A stretch of DNA of 40,167 nt from Oscillospiraceae bacterium (GTDB lineage: Bacteria; Bacillota; Clostridia; Oscillospirales; Oscillospiraceae), in contig JAFQHV010000006.1 of the NCBI GenBank assembly GCA_017397835.1, positions 1-40,167 of the forward strand, given 5' to 3'. Each line of letters begins with the position of its first letter. The first letter of the stretch is position 1. This document shows, in pieces, positions 23,655-31,595 of this stretch. Below the pieces are notes generated by a model. That model searched no databases and was not told where the DNA came from. It worked only from the letters and a program-made list of their open reading frames with translations. A program made the position numbers and the translations under genes.

Positions 23655-24839
23655 ATGAACGTAATTCAGTTTTTTACGGACGTAATGTCCCGGATCCTCG
23701 GTGATTCCGGCTTTGCCAGCATCTTCAGCGGCAGCTGGAAGGAAGCGGTCATGATCCTGGTTGCCTGCGTGCTGCTGTATATGGGCATCGGCAAGAAGTT
23801 CGAGCCGCTGCTGCTGGTTCCTATCGCCTTCGGTATGCTGTTGGCCAACCTGCCCCTGACCGGCCTGATGGCTGCCCCGGCTGAAGGCGCAAGCCCCGGC
23901 TTTATGTGGGTGCTGTATCAGGGCGTGGGCCACGCCATCTATCCCTCCATCATCTTCCTTGGTATCGGCGCCATGACGGACTTTGGCCCTCTGCTGGCCA
24001 ACCCCAAGTCCATGCTGCTGGGTGCCGCTGCCCAAATGGGCATCTTTGCCGCGTTCCTGATGGCTTTGGGCCTTGGCCCTGTCACCGGCGGTGCGATTTT
24101 CTTCACCCCTGCTGAGGCTGCCGCCATCGGCGTTATCGGCGGCGCGGACGGCCCCACCGCCATTCTGACGGCGTCCAAGCTGTCCCCCCAGATCCTGCCC
24201 GCTATTGCCATTGCGGCCTACTCCTATATGGCGCTGATCCCCATGATCCAGCCCCCGCTGATGAAGCTGCTGACCACCAAGAAGATGCGCGCGGTCAAGA
24301 TGACTCAGCTGCGCACCGTGTCCAAGACCGAGAAGATCGTGTTCCCCATCGCGGTGGCCACCTTCGTCATCCTGCTCATCCCCGATACCGCGCCCCTGAT
24401 CGGTATGCTCATGCTGGGCAACCTGTTCCGTGAGTGCGGCGTGACCGAGCGTCTGTCCGACACCGCCCAGAACGCCCTGATCAACATCGTTACCATCCCC
24501 CTGGGCCTGTCCGTGGGCTTCAAGGCGACCGGTGAGGAGTTCCTGGACCCCAAGACCCTGGGTATCATCGCCCTGGGCCTGATTGCCTTCCTGCTGTCCA
24601 CCGCCGGTGGTCTGCTGCTGGGTGATTTGATGTACTTCCTGTCCAAGGGCAAGATCAACCCCCTGATCGGCTCCGCCGGTGTGTCTGCCGTGCCTATGGC
24701 CGCCCGCGTGGCCCAGTCTGTGGGTCAGAAGGAGAACCCCTCCAACTTCCTGCTGATGCACGCCATGGGTCCCAACGTGGCCGGTGTCATCGGCTCCGCC
24801 GTTGCCGCAGGCTTTATGATCAAGGTCTTCGGCGGCTGA
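23655..24839 (+). CDS. gcdB: Glutaconyl-CoA decarboxylase beta subunit (Na+-pumping carboxybiotin decarboxylase)
   Basis: Integral membrane subunit that decarboxylates carboxybiotin on GcdC and exports sodium ions. It has 394 residues with about nine to eleven hydrophobic segments. The highly conserved GGADGPTAI-type motif (Asp in [14 protein letters not shown], about 162-175) bears the aspartate linked to sodium binding. Further family strings are [27 protein letters not shown] and [16 protein letters not shown] 23655 has GGGAGGAGACGG upstream. Last gene of the cluster, followed by a strong terminator. Close homologs in oxaloacetate and methylmalonyl-CoA decarboxylases exist; context settles the substrate as glutaconyl-CoA. 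Confidence 0.96.
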   Translation: MNVIQFFTDVMSRILGDSGFASIFSGSWKEAVMILVACVLLYMGIGKKFEPLLLVPIAFGMLLANLPLTGLMAAPAEGASPGFMWVLYQGVGHAIYPSIIFLGIGAMTDFGPLLANPKSMLLGAAAQMGIFAAFLMALGLGPVTGGAIFFTPAEAAAIGVIGGADGPTAILTASKLSPQILPAIAIAAYSYMALIPMIQPPLMKLLTTKKMRAVKMTQLRTVSKTEKIVFPIAVATFVILLIPDTAPLIGMLMLGNLFRECGVTERLSDTAQNALINIVTIPLGLSVGFKATGEEFLDPKTLGIIALGLIAFLLSTAGGLLLGDLMYFLSKGKINPLIGSAGVSAVPMAARVAQSVGQKENPSNFLLMHAMGPNVAGVIGSAVAAGFMIKVFGG

Positions 24840-24855
24840 TTTCCCCAAAAAGTGA

Positions 24856-24895
24856 GTGCTCCGCTGTGTAAATGTGCACAGCGGAGCACTTTTTT
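24856..24895 (+). terminator. Terminator of the glutamate-fermentation operon
   Basis: Perfect 13-bp stem (24856-24868 with 24877-24889) followed by six Ts. Confidence 0.92.
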
Positions 24896-24945
24896 GAGGG
24901 GAGAAGAGGGAAAAGAAAAAAGTTGCATTTTTTTGAAAATAGGGG

Positions 24946-24977
24946 TTGCATTATATAAACCTTTGTGCTATTATAAT
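24946..24977 (+). promoter_or_regulatory. Probable tRNA-Arg promoter
   Basis: A perfect TATAAT (24972-24977) lies about 20 bases before the tRNA. The best -35 candidate TTGCAT (24946-24951) is 20 bases away, which is too far for a standard promoter, so only the -10 is convincing. Confidence 0.4.
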
Positions 24978-24997
24978 CTAGCTGTCGCAAGCAGTAT

Positions 24998-25074
24998 GCG
25001 GCTGTAGCTCAGCTGGATAGAGTGTTTGGCTACGAACCAAAAGGTCGGGGGTTCGAATCCCTTCAGCCGTACCA
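24998..25074 (+). tRNA. tRNA-Arg (anticodon ACG)
   Basis: A 77-base cloverleaf with encoded CCA (25072-25074). The acceptor arm GCGGCTG pairs with CAGCCGT (a G-T pair at position 1). The D-arm contains TAGCTCAGCTGGATAGA. The anticodon stem TTTGG/CCAAA encloses loop CTACGAA with anticodon ACG, which reads CGN Arg codons after A-to-I editing. The T-arm contains GGTTCGAATCC. A terminator follows directly. The last 17 bases are repeated 181 bases downstream (see repeats). Confidence 0.97.
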
Positions 25075-25109
25075 AAAACGCAGATCACCATTCGGTGGTC
25101 TGCGTTTTT
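25075..25109 (+). terminator. Terminator after tRNA-Arg
   Basis: A 15-bp stem (25075-25089 with 25094-25108, one G-T pair, loop ATTC) ending in a run of five Ts at 25105-25109. Confidence 0.85.
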
Positions 25110-25114
25110 GCTTT

Positions 25115-25254
25115 TCGCGGCTGTGGGATTCGAACCCTGAGAGGGTGAGAGCCGTAAAAAACAGTCCGGTGGACTGTTTTTAGGCTCGAAGTCCGAAGCG
25201 GCTATGCTGCGAGGACGGCAGACGCGTAAGCGGCTGCATCCCTTCAGCCGTACC
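25115..25254. repeat. tRNA-derived repeat segment
   Basis: No gene. The acceptor-end sequence GCGGCT recurs at 25117 and 25198, GGGATTCGAACCCT (reverse of a T-arm) occurs at 25127, and ATCCCTTCAGCCGTACC at 25238-25254 exactly repeats the 3' end of tRNA-Arg (25057-25073). An internal hairpin AACAGTCC/GGACTGTT lies around 25160-25178. The 17-bp direct repeat at a tRNA 3' end resembles an attachment-site duplication, but the roughly 180 bases between contain no integrase or other gene. Confidence 0.65.
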
Positions 25255-25266
25255 TTATTCATATAG

Positions 25267-25380
25267 CGAAGGGATTCGAACCCTGAAAAAAAGCCTCCCT
25301 TGTGTAAAGGGAGGTGGCACGGCGTAGCCGCGACGGAGGGATTGCCAATCCCCCAGTCAGCCTGCGGCTGACCCCCCTTT
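25267..25380. repeat. Dyad-rich intergenic repeat
   Basis: No gene. After a reversed T-arm fragment (AGGGATTCGAACCCT near 25270), GCCTCCCTT...AAGGGAGG forms a hairpin (about 25288-25308), followed by GGCACGGCGTAGCCGCGACGG and a CAGCCTGCGGCTG palindrome. This has the look of miniature repeats common between genes of gut Firmicutes; that comparison is from memory. Confidence 0.5.
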
Positions 25381-25396
25381 ACATTGCGTAGTCGTC

Positions 25397-25449
25397 GGCC
25401 CGATGAGGGCATCGGGCCCTACGGATACGGTATACCCCTTTGCGGGTGC
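25397..25449 (-). repeat. Palindromic intergenic repeat, copy 2 (inverted)
   Basis: Reverse-complement relative of 5483-5533: a 9-bp stem (25397-25405 with 25410-25418, loop AGGG), then CTACGG and a CCCCTTTGCGGG segment. Both the stem-loop and the flanking motif are shared with copy 1, with compensated changes in the stem (GGGCCGATG versus GGCCCGATG). Confidence 0.72.
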
Positions 25450-25484
25450 AAGGGGGGCTTGGCGTGGTGCGAACCAATCACATT

Positions 25485-25512
25485 GCGTAGGGCGGCATGC
25501 CCTCATGCCGCC
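25485..25512 (+). repeat. Palindromic intergenic repeat, short copy 3
   Basis: GCGTAG followed by the 9-bp stem GGCGGCATG / CATGCCGCC with loop CCCT (25491-25512). Same loop and preceding GTAG as copies 1 and 2 but a different stem sequence, showing structure conserved over sequence. Confidence 0.65.
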
Positions 25513-25557
25513 GAAAAACAGAAACCCCTCCACCCCTTGATGGGGAGGAGGGGATGT

Positions 25558-25785
25558 TCAACGCTCCGGATATTGTTTGCCTTTTGGGATGCCAAGCAGA
25601 TAGTCGGCGGACACATCGAAGAACGTGGCAATGGATACGATGTCTTCGATACTCGGTTCATACTTACCGCACTCGATATAGGACACCTTGCGCTGGGTCG
25701 TATTCAAGGCCTTGCCCAGCTCGGTCTGGGAGAGATTTCGGTCCTCCCGCAGACCCCGAACCTTATCACCAAAAGAACCTTTCAT
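25558..25785 (-). CDS. Small XRE-family repressor (second copy of the arrangement)
   Basis: A 75-residue single-domain HTH_3 protein: DKVRGLREDRNLSQTELGKA, then LNTTQRKVSYIECGKYEPS as the recognition region, then IATFFDVSADYLLGIPKGK. ATG 25785 lacks a strong ribosome-binding site. It is divergent from the lipoprotein gene at 25926, and the gap contains a direct repeat AGACGGAAA and an inverted repeat over the lipoprotein promoter. It is only distantly similar to the XRE protein at 5850-6068, but the gene arrangement is the same. Confidence 0.88.
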   Translation of the reverse strand: MKGSFGDKVRGLREDRNLSQTELGKALNTTQRKVSYIECGKYEPSIEDIVSIATFFDVSADYLLGIPKGKQYPER

Positions 25786-25811
25786 TTACATCACCGAGTC
25801 CACAATACTAC

Positions 25812-25856
25812 AGACGGAAACTTTCTATTGACTTTTAGACGGAAAACATCTAAAAT
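25812..25856 (+). promoter_or_regulatory. Lipoprotein promoter with operator-like repeats
   Basis: TTGACT (25828-25833), 17-base spacer, TAAAAT (25851-25856). AGACGGAAA is directly repeated at 25812-25820 and 25837-25845, on either side of the -35 box. TTTTAGA/TCTAAAA (25833-25839 and 25849-25855) is a perfect inverted repeat across the -10. Both could bind the divergent XRE protein. Confidence 0.6.
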
Positions 25857-25925
25857 TGTATGAAGATAGGTGCTCTGTCAAAATAGGTGAGCATCAAAAG
25901 AAGAACTATTTATGGAGGAAAACAG

Positions 25926-26996
25926 ATGAAAAGAATTGTGTATCTGACCCTAGCTGCTGTTATGTGTATGTCGCTTTGTGCGTGCAAAAGCAAAGAAGTG
26001 ACCGGTGCGGAGGAACTAATCAATCAAATCGGCGGAGTGACGCTGGATAGTGAAAGTGCGATTGTTGCCGCTGAAACTGCCGTTGCCGCTTTAACTGAAA
26101 AAGATTTACAGAAGCTGGAAAACCTTCAGGTTTTGAAAGATGCGCGTACTGCGTATGACGTGCGTGACAATGAATTGGTAGAAGTTTGCGCCGCAATTGA
26201 TGAACTTGGTGATGTGACTCTGGAGCGTGAGGAAACTATTTCTGCGGCCCGTCGCTTGTATGAGTCCAAGGGCGAGGATATTAAAGCTCGAGTCGATAAT
26301 TATGCTGTGCTTACTGCAGCAGAAACTATGCTGACAGAGTTAAAGGTTGCGGAGGTTGTCAGGCTCATCAATGAAATCGGGACGGTCACCTTGAACAGCG
26401 GGGACAAAATTTCCGTGGCGCAGAGTGCGTATAATAGCCTGTCGGCGGATGCCAAGAGCAAGGTTGAAAACGCAAACGTAATTTCCGAGGCAAAGCAGAC
26501 GTTGAGTCAGTTGGAAGAAGAGGAAGCAGAGCGAGCCAAGAAAGCCGCAATTTCTAAGCTGAAGAGCACCACCGATCGAGTGGAGGGTATTACTTGGTAC
26601 GAAGCGAAGGTGCATCCTACCTACACAAACACTCGCTCTTTTGTACTGCCGTACATCGGTAAGAATAGCAGCAATGTATGGCTGCGTGTAAAATGCAACT
26701 ACACCGGGGATGACTGGGTGTTCTTTGAGAATGTTATTTTTGTAGTTGATGGCGAAAAATATACAAAGTATTTTAGTTACTATGATGTAGATCGCGACAA
26801 CGGCTATGGAGATGTTTGGGAAGTGGCTGATTTCGCTCCCAGCACATCAGATATTGAGATGCTGAAGAAGATTGCGGACTCCAAGGAAACGATTATCCGT
26901 TTTGAGGGTGACAGTAAGCGCCGCGATATAACGGTTAAGAGTACGGACAAGCAGGCGATCAAGGATGTTCTTTTGGCGTATGAAGCCATGAAATAA
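25926..26996 (+). CDS. Lipoprotein with three tandem helical repeats
   Basis: A 356-residue probable surface lipoprotein of unknown function. The signal sequence ends in lipobox LCAC with Cys20 as the likely lipidated residue. Residues about 28-205 comprise three repeats of about 55-60 residues, each with an 'IxxIGxVTLxxxxxIxxAxxxY' core: INQIGGVTLDSESAI, IDELGDVTLEREETI and INEIGTVTLNSGDKI, then a helix ending AEQxL-like. A short coiled coil (QLEEEEAERAKKAA) leads to a C-terminal domain (about 225-356) with WLRVKCNYTGDDWVFFENV and the final DITVKSTDKQAIKDVLLAY, not recognised. ATG 25926 has GGAGGAAAAC upstream. AT-richer than neighbours; divergent from an XRE repressor and flanked by repeats, which hints at acquired DNA. 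Confidence 0.78.
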   Translation: MKRIVYLTLAAVMCMSLCACKSKEVTGAEELINQIGGVTLDSESAIVAAETAVAALTEKDLQKLENLQVLKDARTAYDVRDNELVEVCAAIDELGDVTLEREETISAARRLYESKGEDIKARVDNYAVLTAAETMLTELKVAEVVRLINEIGTVTLNSGDKISVAQSAYNSLSADAKSKVENANVISEAKQTLSQLEEEEAERAKKAAISKLKSTTDRVEGITWYEAKVHPTYTNTRSFVLPYIGKNSSNVWLRVKCNYTGDDWVFFENVIFVVDGEKYTKYFSYYDVDRDNGYGDVWEVADFAPSTSDIEMLKKIADSKETIIRFEGDSKRRDITVKSTDKQAIKDVLLAYEAMK

Positions 26997-27003
26997 ATAA
27001 AGA

Positions 27004-27035
27004 GGGTATGCGGAGATATCTCCGCATACCCTTTT
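27004..27035 (+). terminator. Terminator of the lipoprotein gene
   Basis: A 28-base perfect palindrome centred on GATATC (27004-27031) followed by TTTT. Confidence 0.88.
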
Positions 27036-27104
27036 ATAATTTCCCCCGAAGTTGCAGAAGAAAACGGCTGGGTGAATGATTTGGCCTTACACGTTTGTTG
27101 GGGA

Positions 27105-27132
27105 TTGAAATCCCCCGAATATTTGCTATAAT
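27105..27132 (+). promoter_or_regulatory. Promoter of the cupin gene
   Basis: TTGAAA (27105-27110), 16-base spacer, perfect TATAAT (27127-27132). GGGGATT/AATCCCC flank the -35 as a small inverted repeat (about 27100-27115). Confidence 0.65.
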
Positions 27133-27158
27133 ATAGAAAAAACAAGGAGGGACTTGTT

Positions 27159-27503
27159 ATGATCAAAACCGCAAAGGACCTGACCGTTACCACCGAGGAC
27201 AACGCCCGTGGCGAGGTCAAGATGCACCTGCACAATCTGGCCGACTTCCCCGGCCGCAACCCCAAGCTGCGTATGTTCTCCAACGTGAAGCTCAAGCCCG
27301 GCGAGGAAGTGGAGTTCCACGTCCACACCGGCGAGTTTGAAAGCTACTACATCATCTCCGGCAAGGGCCTGTATCAGGACAATGAGGAATTTGTGGAGGT
27401 AGAGCCCGGCACCGTGACCTTTACCCCCTCCGGCCAGGGTCACGGCATCAAGAACATCGGCGACGACATTCTGGAGTTCATCGCCCTGATCGTTCTGGAC
27501 TAA
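27159..27503 (+). CDS. Single-domain cupin protein
   Basis: A 114-residue cytoplasmic protein consisting of one cupin_2 barrel. The two cupin motifs are visible: PGEEVEFHVHTGEFESYYIISG (split across about 47-68) with metal-ligand candidates His54, His56 and Glu60, and GTVTFTPSGQGHGIKN (about 85-100) with His97. Function within this large family is not predictable from sequence; related proteins include sugar isomerases and small-molecule sensors. ATG 27159 has AAGGAGGGAC upstream. Single-gene unit with its own promoter and terminator. Confidence 0.88.
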   Translation: MIKTAKDLTVTTEDNARGEVKMHLHNLADFPGRNPKLRMFSNVKLKPGEEVEFHVHTGEFESYYIISGKGLYQDNEEFVEVEPGTVTFTPSGQGHGIKNIGDDILEFIALIVLD

Positions 27504-27515
27504 AATGAAATAACG

Positions 27516-27550
27516 CAAAGGGCCCCGACCAGTTTGGTCGGGGCTCTTTG
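27516..27550. terminator. Bidirectional terminator
   Basis: A stem GCCCCGACCA / TGGTCGGGGC with AAAGG and CTTT flanks (27516-27550) separates the cupin gene from the convergent secreted-protein gene. Confidence 0.8.
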
Positions 27551-27564
27551 CTATTACGGAGGAG

Positions 27565-28200
27565 TTATGAGAAAACGAAATCGACCACAGAGAAACCGAA
27601 CATGGTGTCGTTTGCCTCCAGCACTGCGCGGAAGGAACACAGCACGTGGCCGTCCGCGGGGGCGGTCAGGGTGCCGTCCAAAAGGAACAGACCGTCCTGC
27701 GTGGGGATGGGGGCGGTCAGGCTGATATCGGCGGGGGCCAAATCACCCAAAGCCAAAGCGTATCGGTCCTTGGCGGGATCATAGCTGACGCGGCTGCCCA
27801 GCTCCGCGGGGATGGCAGGCAGCGTGTCACAGCGAGAGAACAGGGCAGCGAAGAAATCCTGCACGCACTCGGAGGGGAGAAGCAGAGCCCGCTCGGTCAC
27901 CTCGGCCCGGTCGTCTTCATGTCCGAAGAGAGTCAGGACGTAGTACATGGCGTTCCAAATAAAGCTGCCACTATCGGCATCGTAAGACAGGCCGCCTTCC
28001 AGCATGGACAGGGCCAACGCGGTCAGGGGGAGGCTGATACCGTCGGTCAGGGAACTGTCCGCGGGGACGGAACCGGGCAGAAAACCGGTCTCTTCCTGTT
28101 GCGTTTGCGGGGCGGCGTTCAGGTCATCCGCCAAAACGCTTGCGGACATAGGCAGGGCAAGCAGACAGACCGACAGCAGAACACAAAACAGTTTTTTCAC
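27565..28200 (-). CDS. Secreted protein of unknown function
   Basis: A 211-residue protein with a clear signal peptide (MKKLFCVLLSVCLLALPMSA, likely cleavage after SVLA, about residue 25). The mature part is acidic and has no motif I recognise. Two stretches look structured: LPLTALALSMLEGGLSYDAD (about 55-74), and a C-terminal beta-rich half with DGLFLLDGTLTAPADGHVLC. The start is a GTG at 28200, supported by AAAGGAGG about nine bases upstream. It is convergent with the cupin gene and divergent from the helicase. Confidence 0.75.
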   Translation of the reverse strand: MKKLFCVLLSVCLLALPMSASVLADDLNAAPQTQQEETGFLPGSVPADSSLTDGISLPLTALALSMLEGGLSYDADSGSFIWNAMYYVLTLFGHEDDRAEVTERALLLPSECVQDFFAALFSRCDTLPAIPAELGSRVSYDPAKDRYALALGDLAPADISLTAPIPTQDGLFLLDGTLTAPADGHVLCSFRAVLEANDTMFGFSVVDFVFS

Positions 28201-28393
28201 GGCGTGAGCCTCCTTTCCTTCTTTCTGATATCAGTATAACACCAGCTTATGGTTACATTCCTGTCCTTAACATTACGATGCGGTGAAAAATCGGTTACAG
28301 ATAATTACAGGCGGCTCGTCCACCCGTTAAAGTGTACGCGGACAAGACCTGAAAAAGACCGGCAGGGAAAATATTTTTTGCCCCTCTGCGCGG

Positions 28394-28422
28394 TTGACCT
28401 GTGGGGGAGAATGTAATAAAAT
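28394..28422 (+). promoter_or_regulatory. Promoter of the UvrD-type helicase gene
   Basis: TTGACC (28394-28399), 17-base spacer, TAAAAT (28417-28422). The -10 overlaps an upstream in-frame ATG (28421), which argues that translation starts at 28460. Confidence 0.6.
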
Positions 28423-28459
28423 GTTGGATAAGAAAACTGTCAAAACGAGAGGGAACACC

Positions 28460-30973
28460 ATGCTTGACCACGAACAGGAACTTCGATTTTGCAACGCGCG
28501 CCGGGCGGCCATCGCCCACGATTTTACCCGGCTGAATACGGAACAGAAGCAGGCCGTCCTGACTACGGAGGGCCCGCTTTTGCTGCTGGCCGGTGCGGGC
28601 AGCGGCAAGACTACGGTGCTCATCAACCGCATTGCCAACCTGATCCGCTACGGATGCGGTTCGGACAGTGTGGAGGTACCGGAGCACGTTACGGAGTACG
28701 ACCTCGCCTTTTTGGAAGGCTACGCCGCCGACCCCGCCGGGCAGGATGCTGACCGCGCCCGCCGTCTGTGCGCGGTGGACCCCGCCGTACCGTGGAGCAT
28801 TTTGGCCATCACCTTTACCAACAAGGCCGCCGGGGAGCTGAAAGAGCGCCTTGCCATGATGCTGGGGCCACAGGCCAACGACATTTGGGCCAGTACGTTC
28901 CACTCCGCCTGCGTGCGCATTTTGCGCCGGGACATCGACAAGCTGGGTTTTTCCTCCTCCTTTACCATCTACGATACAGACGACTCCCTGCGGGTCATCA
29001 AGGATATTTTGAAGGAGCAGAATATTGACGACAAGCAGTTCCCACCCCGGACGGTGCTTGGGTACATCTCCCGGGCCAAGGACGAGATGAAGCTGGCCGC
29101 CCAGTATCAGGAGGAGTGCCGCCGCAGCGGCGACTTCCGTACCCAGCGCATCGCTGCCATCTACGCCGAGTACGAGCGCAGACTGTGGGAGGCAAGCGCT
29201 CTGGACTTTGACGACATCATCCTGCAAACCGTGCGGCTTTTACAGCAGGACGAGCAGGTGCGCACCTACTACCAGCGTAAGTTCCGCTACGTCCTCATCG
29301 ACGAGTATCAGGATACCAACAATCTGCAGTATCTGCTGGCCTCCACGCTGGCGGGCGGATACGAGAATTTCTGCGTGGTGGGTGACGACGACCAGTCCAT
29401 CTACCGCTTCCGCGGCGCTACCATCGAGAACATTCTGTCCTTTGAAAAGCAGTACCCCAAGGCCCGCGTCATCCGTCTGGAGCAGAACTACCGCTCCACC
29501 GGCAACATTCTAGAGGCATCCAACGCCGTTATCCGCAACAATCAGGGCCGAAAGGGCAAGGAACTGTGGACGAAAGCGGGGGCGGGGGACAAGTTGCAGC
29601 TGTACACCGCCATGAACGAGAATGACGAGGCACAGTACGTGGCTATGCGCATTATGGACGGTTTCAGCAAGGGCAGGAAGTGGAAGGACCACGCCATCCT
29701 ATACCGCATGAACGCCCAGTCCAACCAGATGGAAAACGCCTGCAAGCGCAACGGCATTCCATACAAAATCATCGGCGGCACCCGCTTCTTTGACCGGGCC
29801 GAGGTCAAGGACATGGTGGCCTATCTGTGCGTGCTGAACAACACCGACGACGACCTGCGTCTGCAGCGCATCATCAACAATCCGCCCCGGGGCATCGGTG
29901 CCAAGACGGTGGAGACGGCCCAGGCCATTGCCATGCAAGAGGGCCGACCCCTGTTTCAGGTCATCAGCCGCGCGGCGGACTACCCCGACCTGCAGAAGGC
30001 GGCGGGTAAGCTGATGCAGTTTGTGGAAATGATCCGCACCCTGCAGAAGCAGGCGGAGGAGATGCCTCTGCCGGACTTCTATGAAGAACTGCTGGCCACC
30101 ACCGGCTACGCCGTCATGCTGGAGAGCAAGAACACCGTGGAGGATCGCACGCGGCTGGAAAACGTGCGGGAGCTGCTGACCTCCATCAACGGCTATTTGG
30201 AGAATGCCGGGGACGAACCCAGCCTGTCCGGTTTCTTGGATGAGATCGCCCTGTACACCGATTTGGACAGCCATGACGCCGGGGAGGACTGCGTGGTCAT
30301 GATGACCATGCACTCGGCCAAGGGCCTGGAATTCCCCGTGGTCTTTGTGGTGGGCGTGGAAGAGGGGGTATTCCCCGGTCAGCGCACCATCGGTGACCCG
30401 GAGGAGATGGAGGAGGAGCGGCGGCTCTGCTACGTGGCCATGACCCGGGCTAAGCAGCAGCTCTATCTGACCTGTGCCAACCAGCGTATGCTGTTTGGCC
30501 GCACCAGCTCCAACCGCCCCTCCCGCTTTGTAGGGGAGATCCCGGAGCAGTATCTGGAGCGCAGCGGCCGCAGCTTCCTTGACCGGGACCCGGACACCGA
30601 GTGGTCGCTGGGCATTCCCAGCCGCACCAGCGGGTACGGCGGGTACGAGGGAGGCTATCGCAGCGGGTATTCCCAGCGGCAGGCACCCGTTACCACCTAC
30701 AAAAGCGCTGCGCCCTCCGGGGCGGCCAAGTACCCCATCCCGGGCAAAAAGCCGGTGGCGACCCCTGTGGTCGGCGGCATCAAGTCTGCCTCCGCCGCGC
30801 CGTCCTTGGTGTTGCAGAAGGGCGACATGGTCAACCACAAGGCCTTTGGCAAGGGCATGGTCATCGCCACCCAAAAGGCGGGCGGTGACGTGCTGGTGGA
30901 GATCGCCTTTGACAACGTGGGCACCAAGCGGCTGATGCTGAAATTCGCCGCGGCCCAAATGACGAAACTATAA
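28460..30973 (+). CDS. pcrA: PcrA/UvrD-type superfamily 1 DNA helicase
   Basis: 3'-5' DNA helicase used in repair, replication restart and removal of stalled complexes. It has 837 residues, about 100 more than B. subtilis PcrA. Motifs in order: Q-motif LNTEQKQAV (25-33), Walker A GAGSGKT (45-51), AITFTNKAAGELKER (motif Ia), DEYQDTN (motif II), VVGDDDQSIYRFRGA (motif III), RLEQNYRS (motif IV), and TMHSAKGLEFPVVF and YVAMTRAKQQLYL (motifs V, VI). Between motifs I and Ia lies an insertion of about 45 residues (roughly 62-110). The end (LQKGDMVNHKAFGKGMVI onward) is the Tudor-like C-terminal domain that binds RNA polymerase in PcrA. ATG 28460 has GAGAGGG upstream. Single gene with its own promoter. 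Confidence 0.94.
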   Translation: MLDHEQELRFCNARRAAIAHDFTRLNTEQKQAVLTTEGPLLLLAGAGSGKTTVLINRIANLIRYGCGSDSVEVPEHVTEYDLAFLEGYAADPAGQDADRARRLCAVDPAVPWSILAITFTNKAAGELKERLAMMLGPQANDIWASTFHSACVRILRRDIDKLGFSSSFTIYDTDDSLRVIKDILKEQNIDDKQFPPRTVLGYISRAKDEMKLAAQYQEECRRSGDFRTQRIAAIYAEYERRLWEASALDFDDIILQTVRLLQQDEQVRTYYQRKFRYVLIDEYQDTNNLQYLLASTLAGGYENFCVVGDDDQSIYRFRGATIENILSFEKQYPKARVIRLEQNYRSTGNILEASNAVIRNNQGRKGKELWTKAGAGDKLQLYTAMNENDEAQYVAMRIMDGFSKGRKWKDHAILYRMNAQSNQMENACKRNGIPYKIIGGTRFFDRAEVKDMVAYLCVLNNTDDDLRLQRIINNPPRGIGAKTVETAQAIAMQEGRPLFQVISRAADYPDLQKAAGKLMQFVEMIRTLQKQAEEMPLPDFYEELLATTGYAVMLESKNTVEDRTRLENVRELLTSINGYLENAGDEPSLSGFLDEIALYTDLDSHDAGEDCVVMMTMHSAKGLEFPVVFVVGVEEGVFPGQRTIGDPEEMEEERRLCYVAMTRAKQQLYLTCANQRMLFGRTSSNRPSRFVGEIPEQYLERSGRSFLDRDPDTEWSLGIPSRTSGYGGYEGGYRSGYSQRQAPVTTYKSAAPSGAAKYPIPGKKPVATPVVGGIKSASAAPSLVLQKGDMVNHKAFGKGMVIATQKAGGDVLVEIAFDNVGTKRLMLKFAAAQMTKL

Positions 30974-31010
30974 ACGAAAAAGGGTGAAAATGTAAAAAAA
31001 GACTACCAAA

Positions 31011-31032
31011 ACACAAAATAGTGTGGTACAAT
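31011..31032 (+). promoter_or_regulatory. Palindrome and -10 before nrdR (possible NrdR site)
   Basis: ACACAAAATAGTGT (31011-31024) is an imperfect palindrome with the ACAC/GTGT ends of an NrdR box but two bases shorter than the usual 16. It lies just before TACAAT (31027-31032), a plausible -10. Autoregulation is possible, not shown. Confidence 0.3.
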
Positions 31033-31082
31033 CTTACGTAGTACATAAATAGTCGGTCAACCGACGTGATGGAGGTATTCTT

Positions 31083-31538
31083 ATGAAATGCCCTTTTTGC
31101 GGTCAACTGGAAAGTAAGGTAGTGGACTCCCGTCCCGCGGAGGAGGGGGCCAGCATCCGCCGCCGCCGCGAGTGTTTGGAGTGCCACAAGCGCTTTACCA
31201 CTTATGAGACGGTGGAAAGCCTGCCTTTGGTGGTCATTAAGAAGGACGGCAGCCGCCAGAGCTTTGACCGTGCCAAGCTGTTCAACGGTATGATGCGGGC
31301 CTGTGAGAAGCGCCCGGTGTCTTTTGACACGCTGGAGCGCATCGCCGAGGAGATCGAGCAGGAGCTGCAGAACTCTCTGGAGCGGGAGACCAGCACCGAG
31401 CGCATCGGCGAGCTGGTCATGGACCGGTTGAAGGACGTGGACGAGGTGGCCTACGTGCGCTTTGCCTCCGTCTACCGCCAGTTCAAGGATCTCAACACCT
31501 TTATGGCGGAGCTGAACAAGCTGCTGAAAAACAAATAA
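31083..31538 (+). CDS. nrdR: Ribonucleotide reductase regulator NrdR
   Basis: Nucleotide-sensing repressor of ribonucleotide reductase genes. It has 151 residues, normal length. The zinc ribbon has Cys3, Cys6, Cys31 and Cys34 (MKCPFC, CLEC), followed by basic residues RRRR. An ATP-cone occupies about 47-137 ([20 protein letters not shown] at its start). The end [16 protein letters not shown] is typical. ATG 31083 follows GGAGGTATTCTT. A small hairpin without T tract separates it from the NimA-like gene, so partial read-through is possible. No nrd structural gene is in the window. Confidence 0.97.
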   Translation: MKCPFCGQLESKVVDSRPAEEGASIRRRRECLECHKRFTTYETVESLPLVVIKKDGSRQSFDRAKLFNGMMRACEKRPVSFDTLERIAEEIEQELQNSLERETSTERIGELVMDRLKDVDEVAYVRFASVYRQFKDLNTFMAELNKLLKNK

Positions 31539-31544
31539 GCATTG

Positions 31545-31575
31545 AAACGCCGGGGCTGTAAAGGCCTCGGCGTTT
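31545..31575 (+). terminator. Hairpin between nrdR and the NimA-like gene
   Basis: A 12-bp stem AAACGCCGGGGC / GCCTCGGCGTTT with a 7-base loop (one G-T pair) but followed by ACATC with no T run. Probably attenuates only partly. Confidence 0.45.
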
Positions 31576-31595
31576 ACATCAAAGGAGTGAAAGTC

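Noticed and set aside
25057-25254. A second tRNA gene after tRNA-Arg
   Set aside because: Acceptor and T-arm fragments are present but no D-arm or anticodon arm can be formed between them.
25115-25512. A CRISPR array
   Set aside because: The repeats are few, differ in sequence, lie in both orientations and have no regular spacers.
28394-28459. Upstream start for the helicase at 28421
   Set aside because: That ATG overlaps the predicted -10 box (28417-28422), so it would not be in the mRNA.
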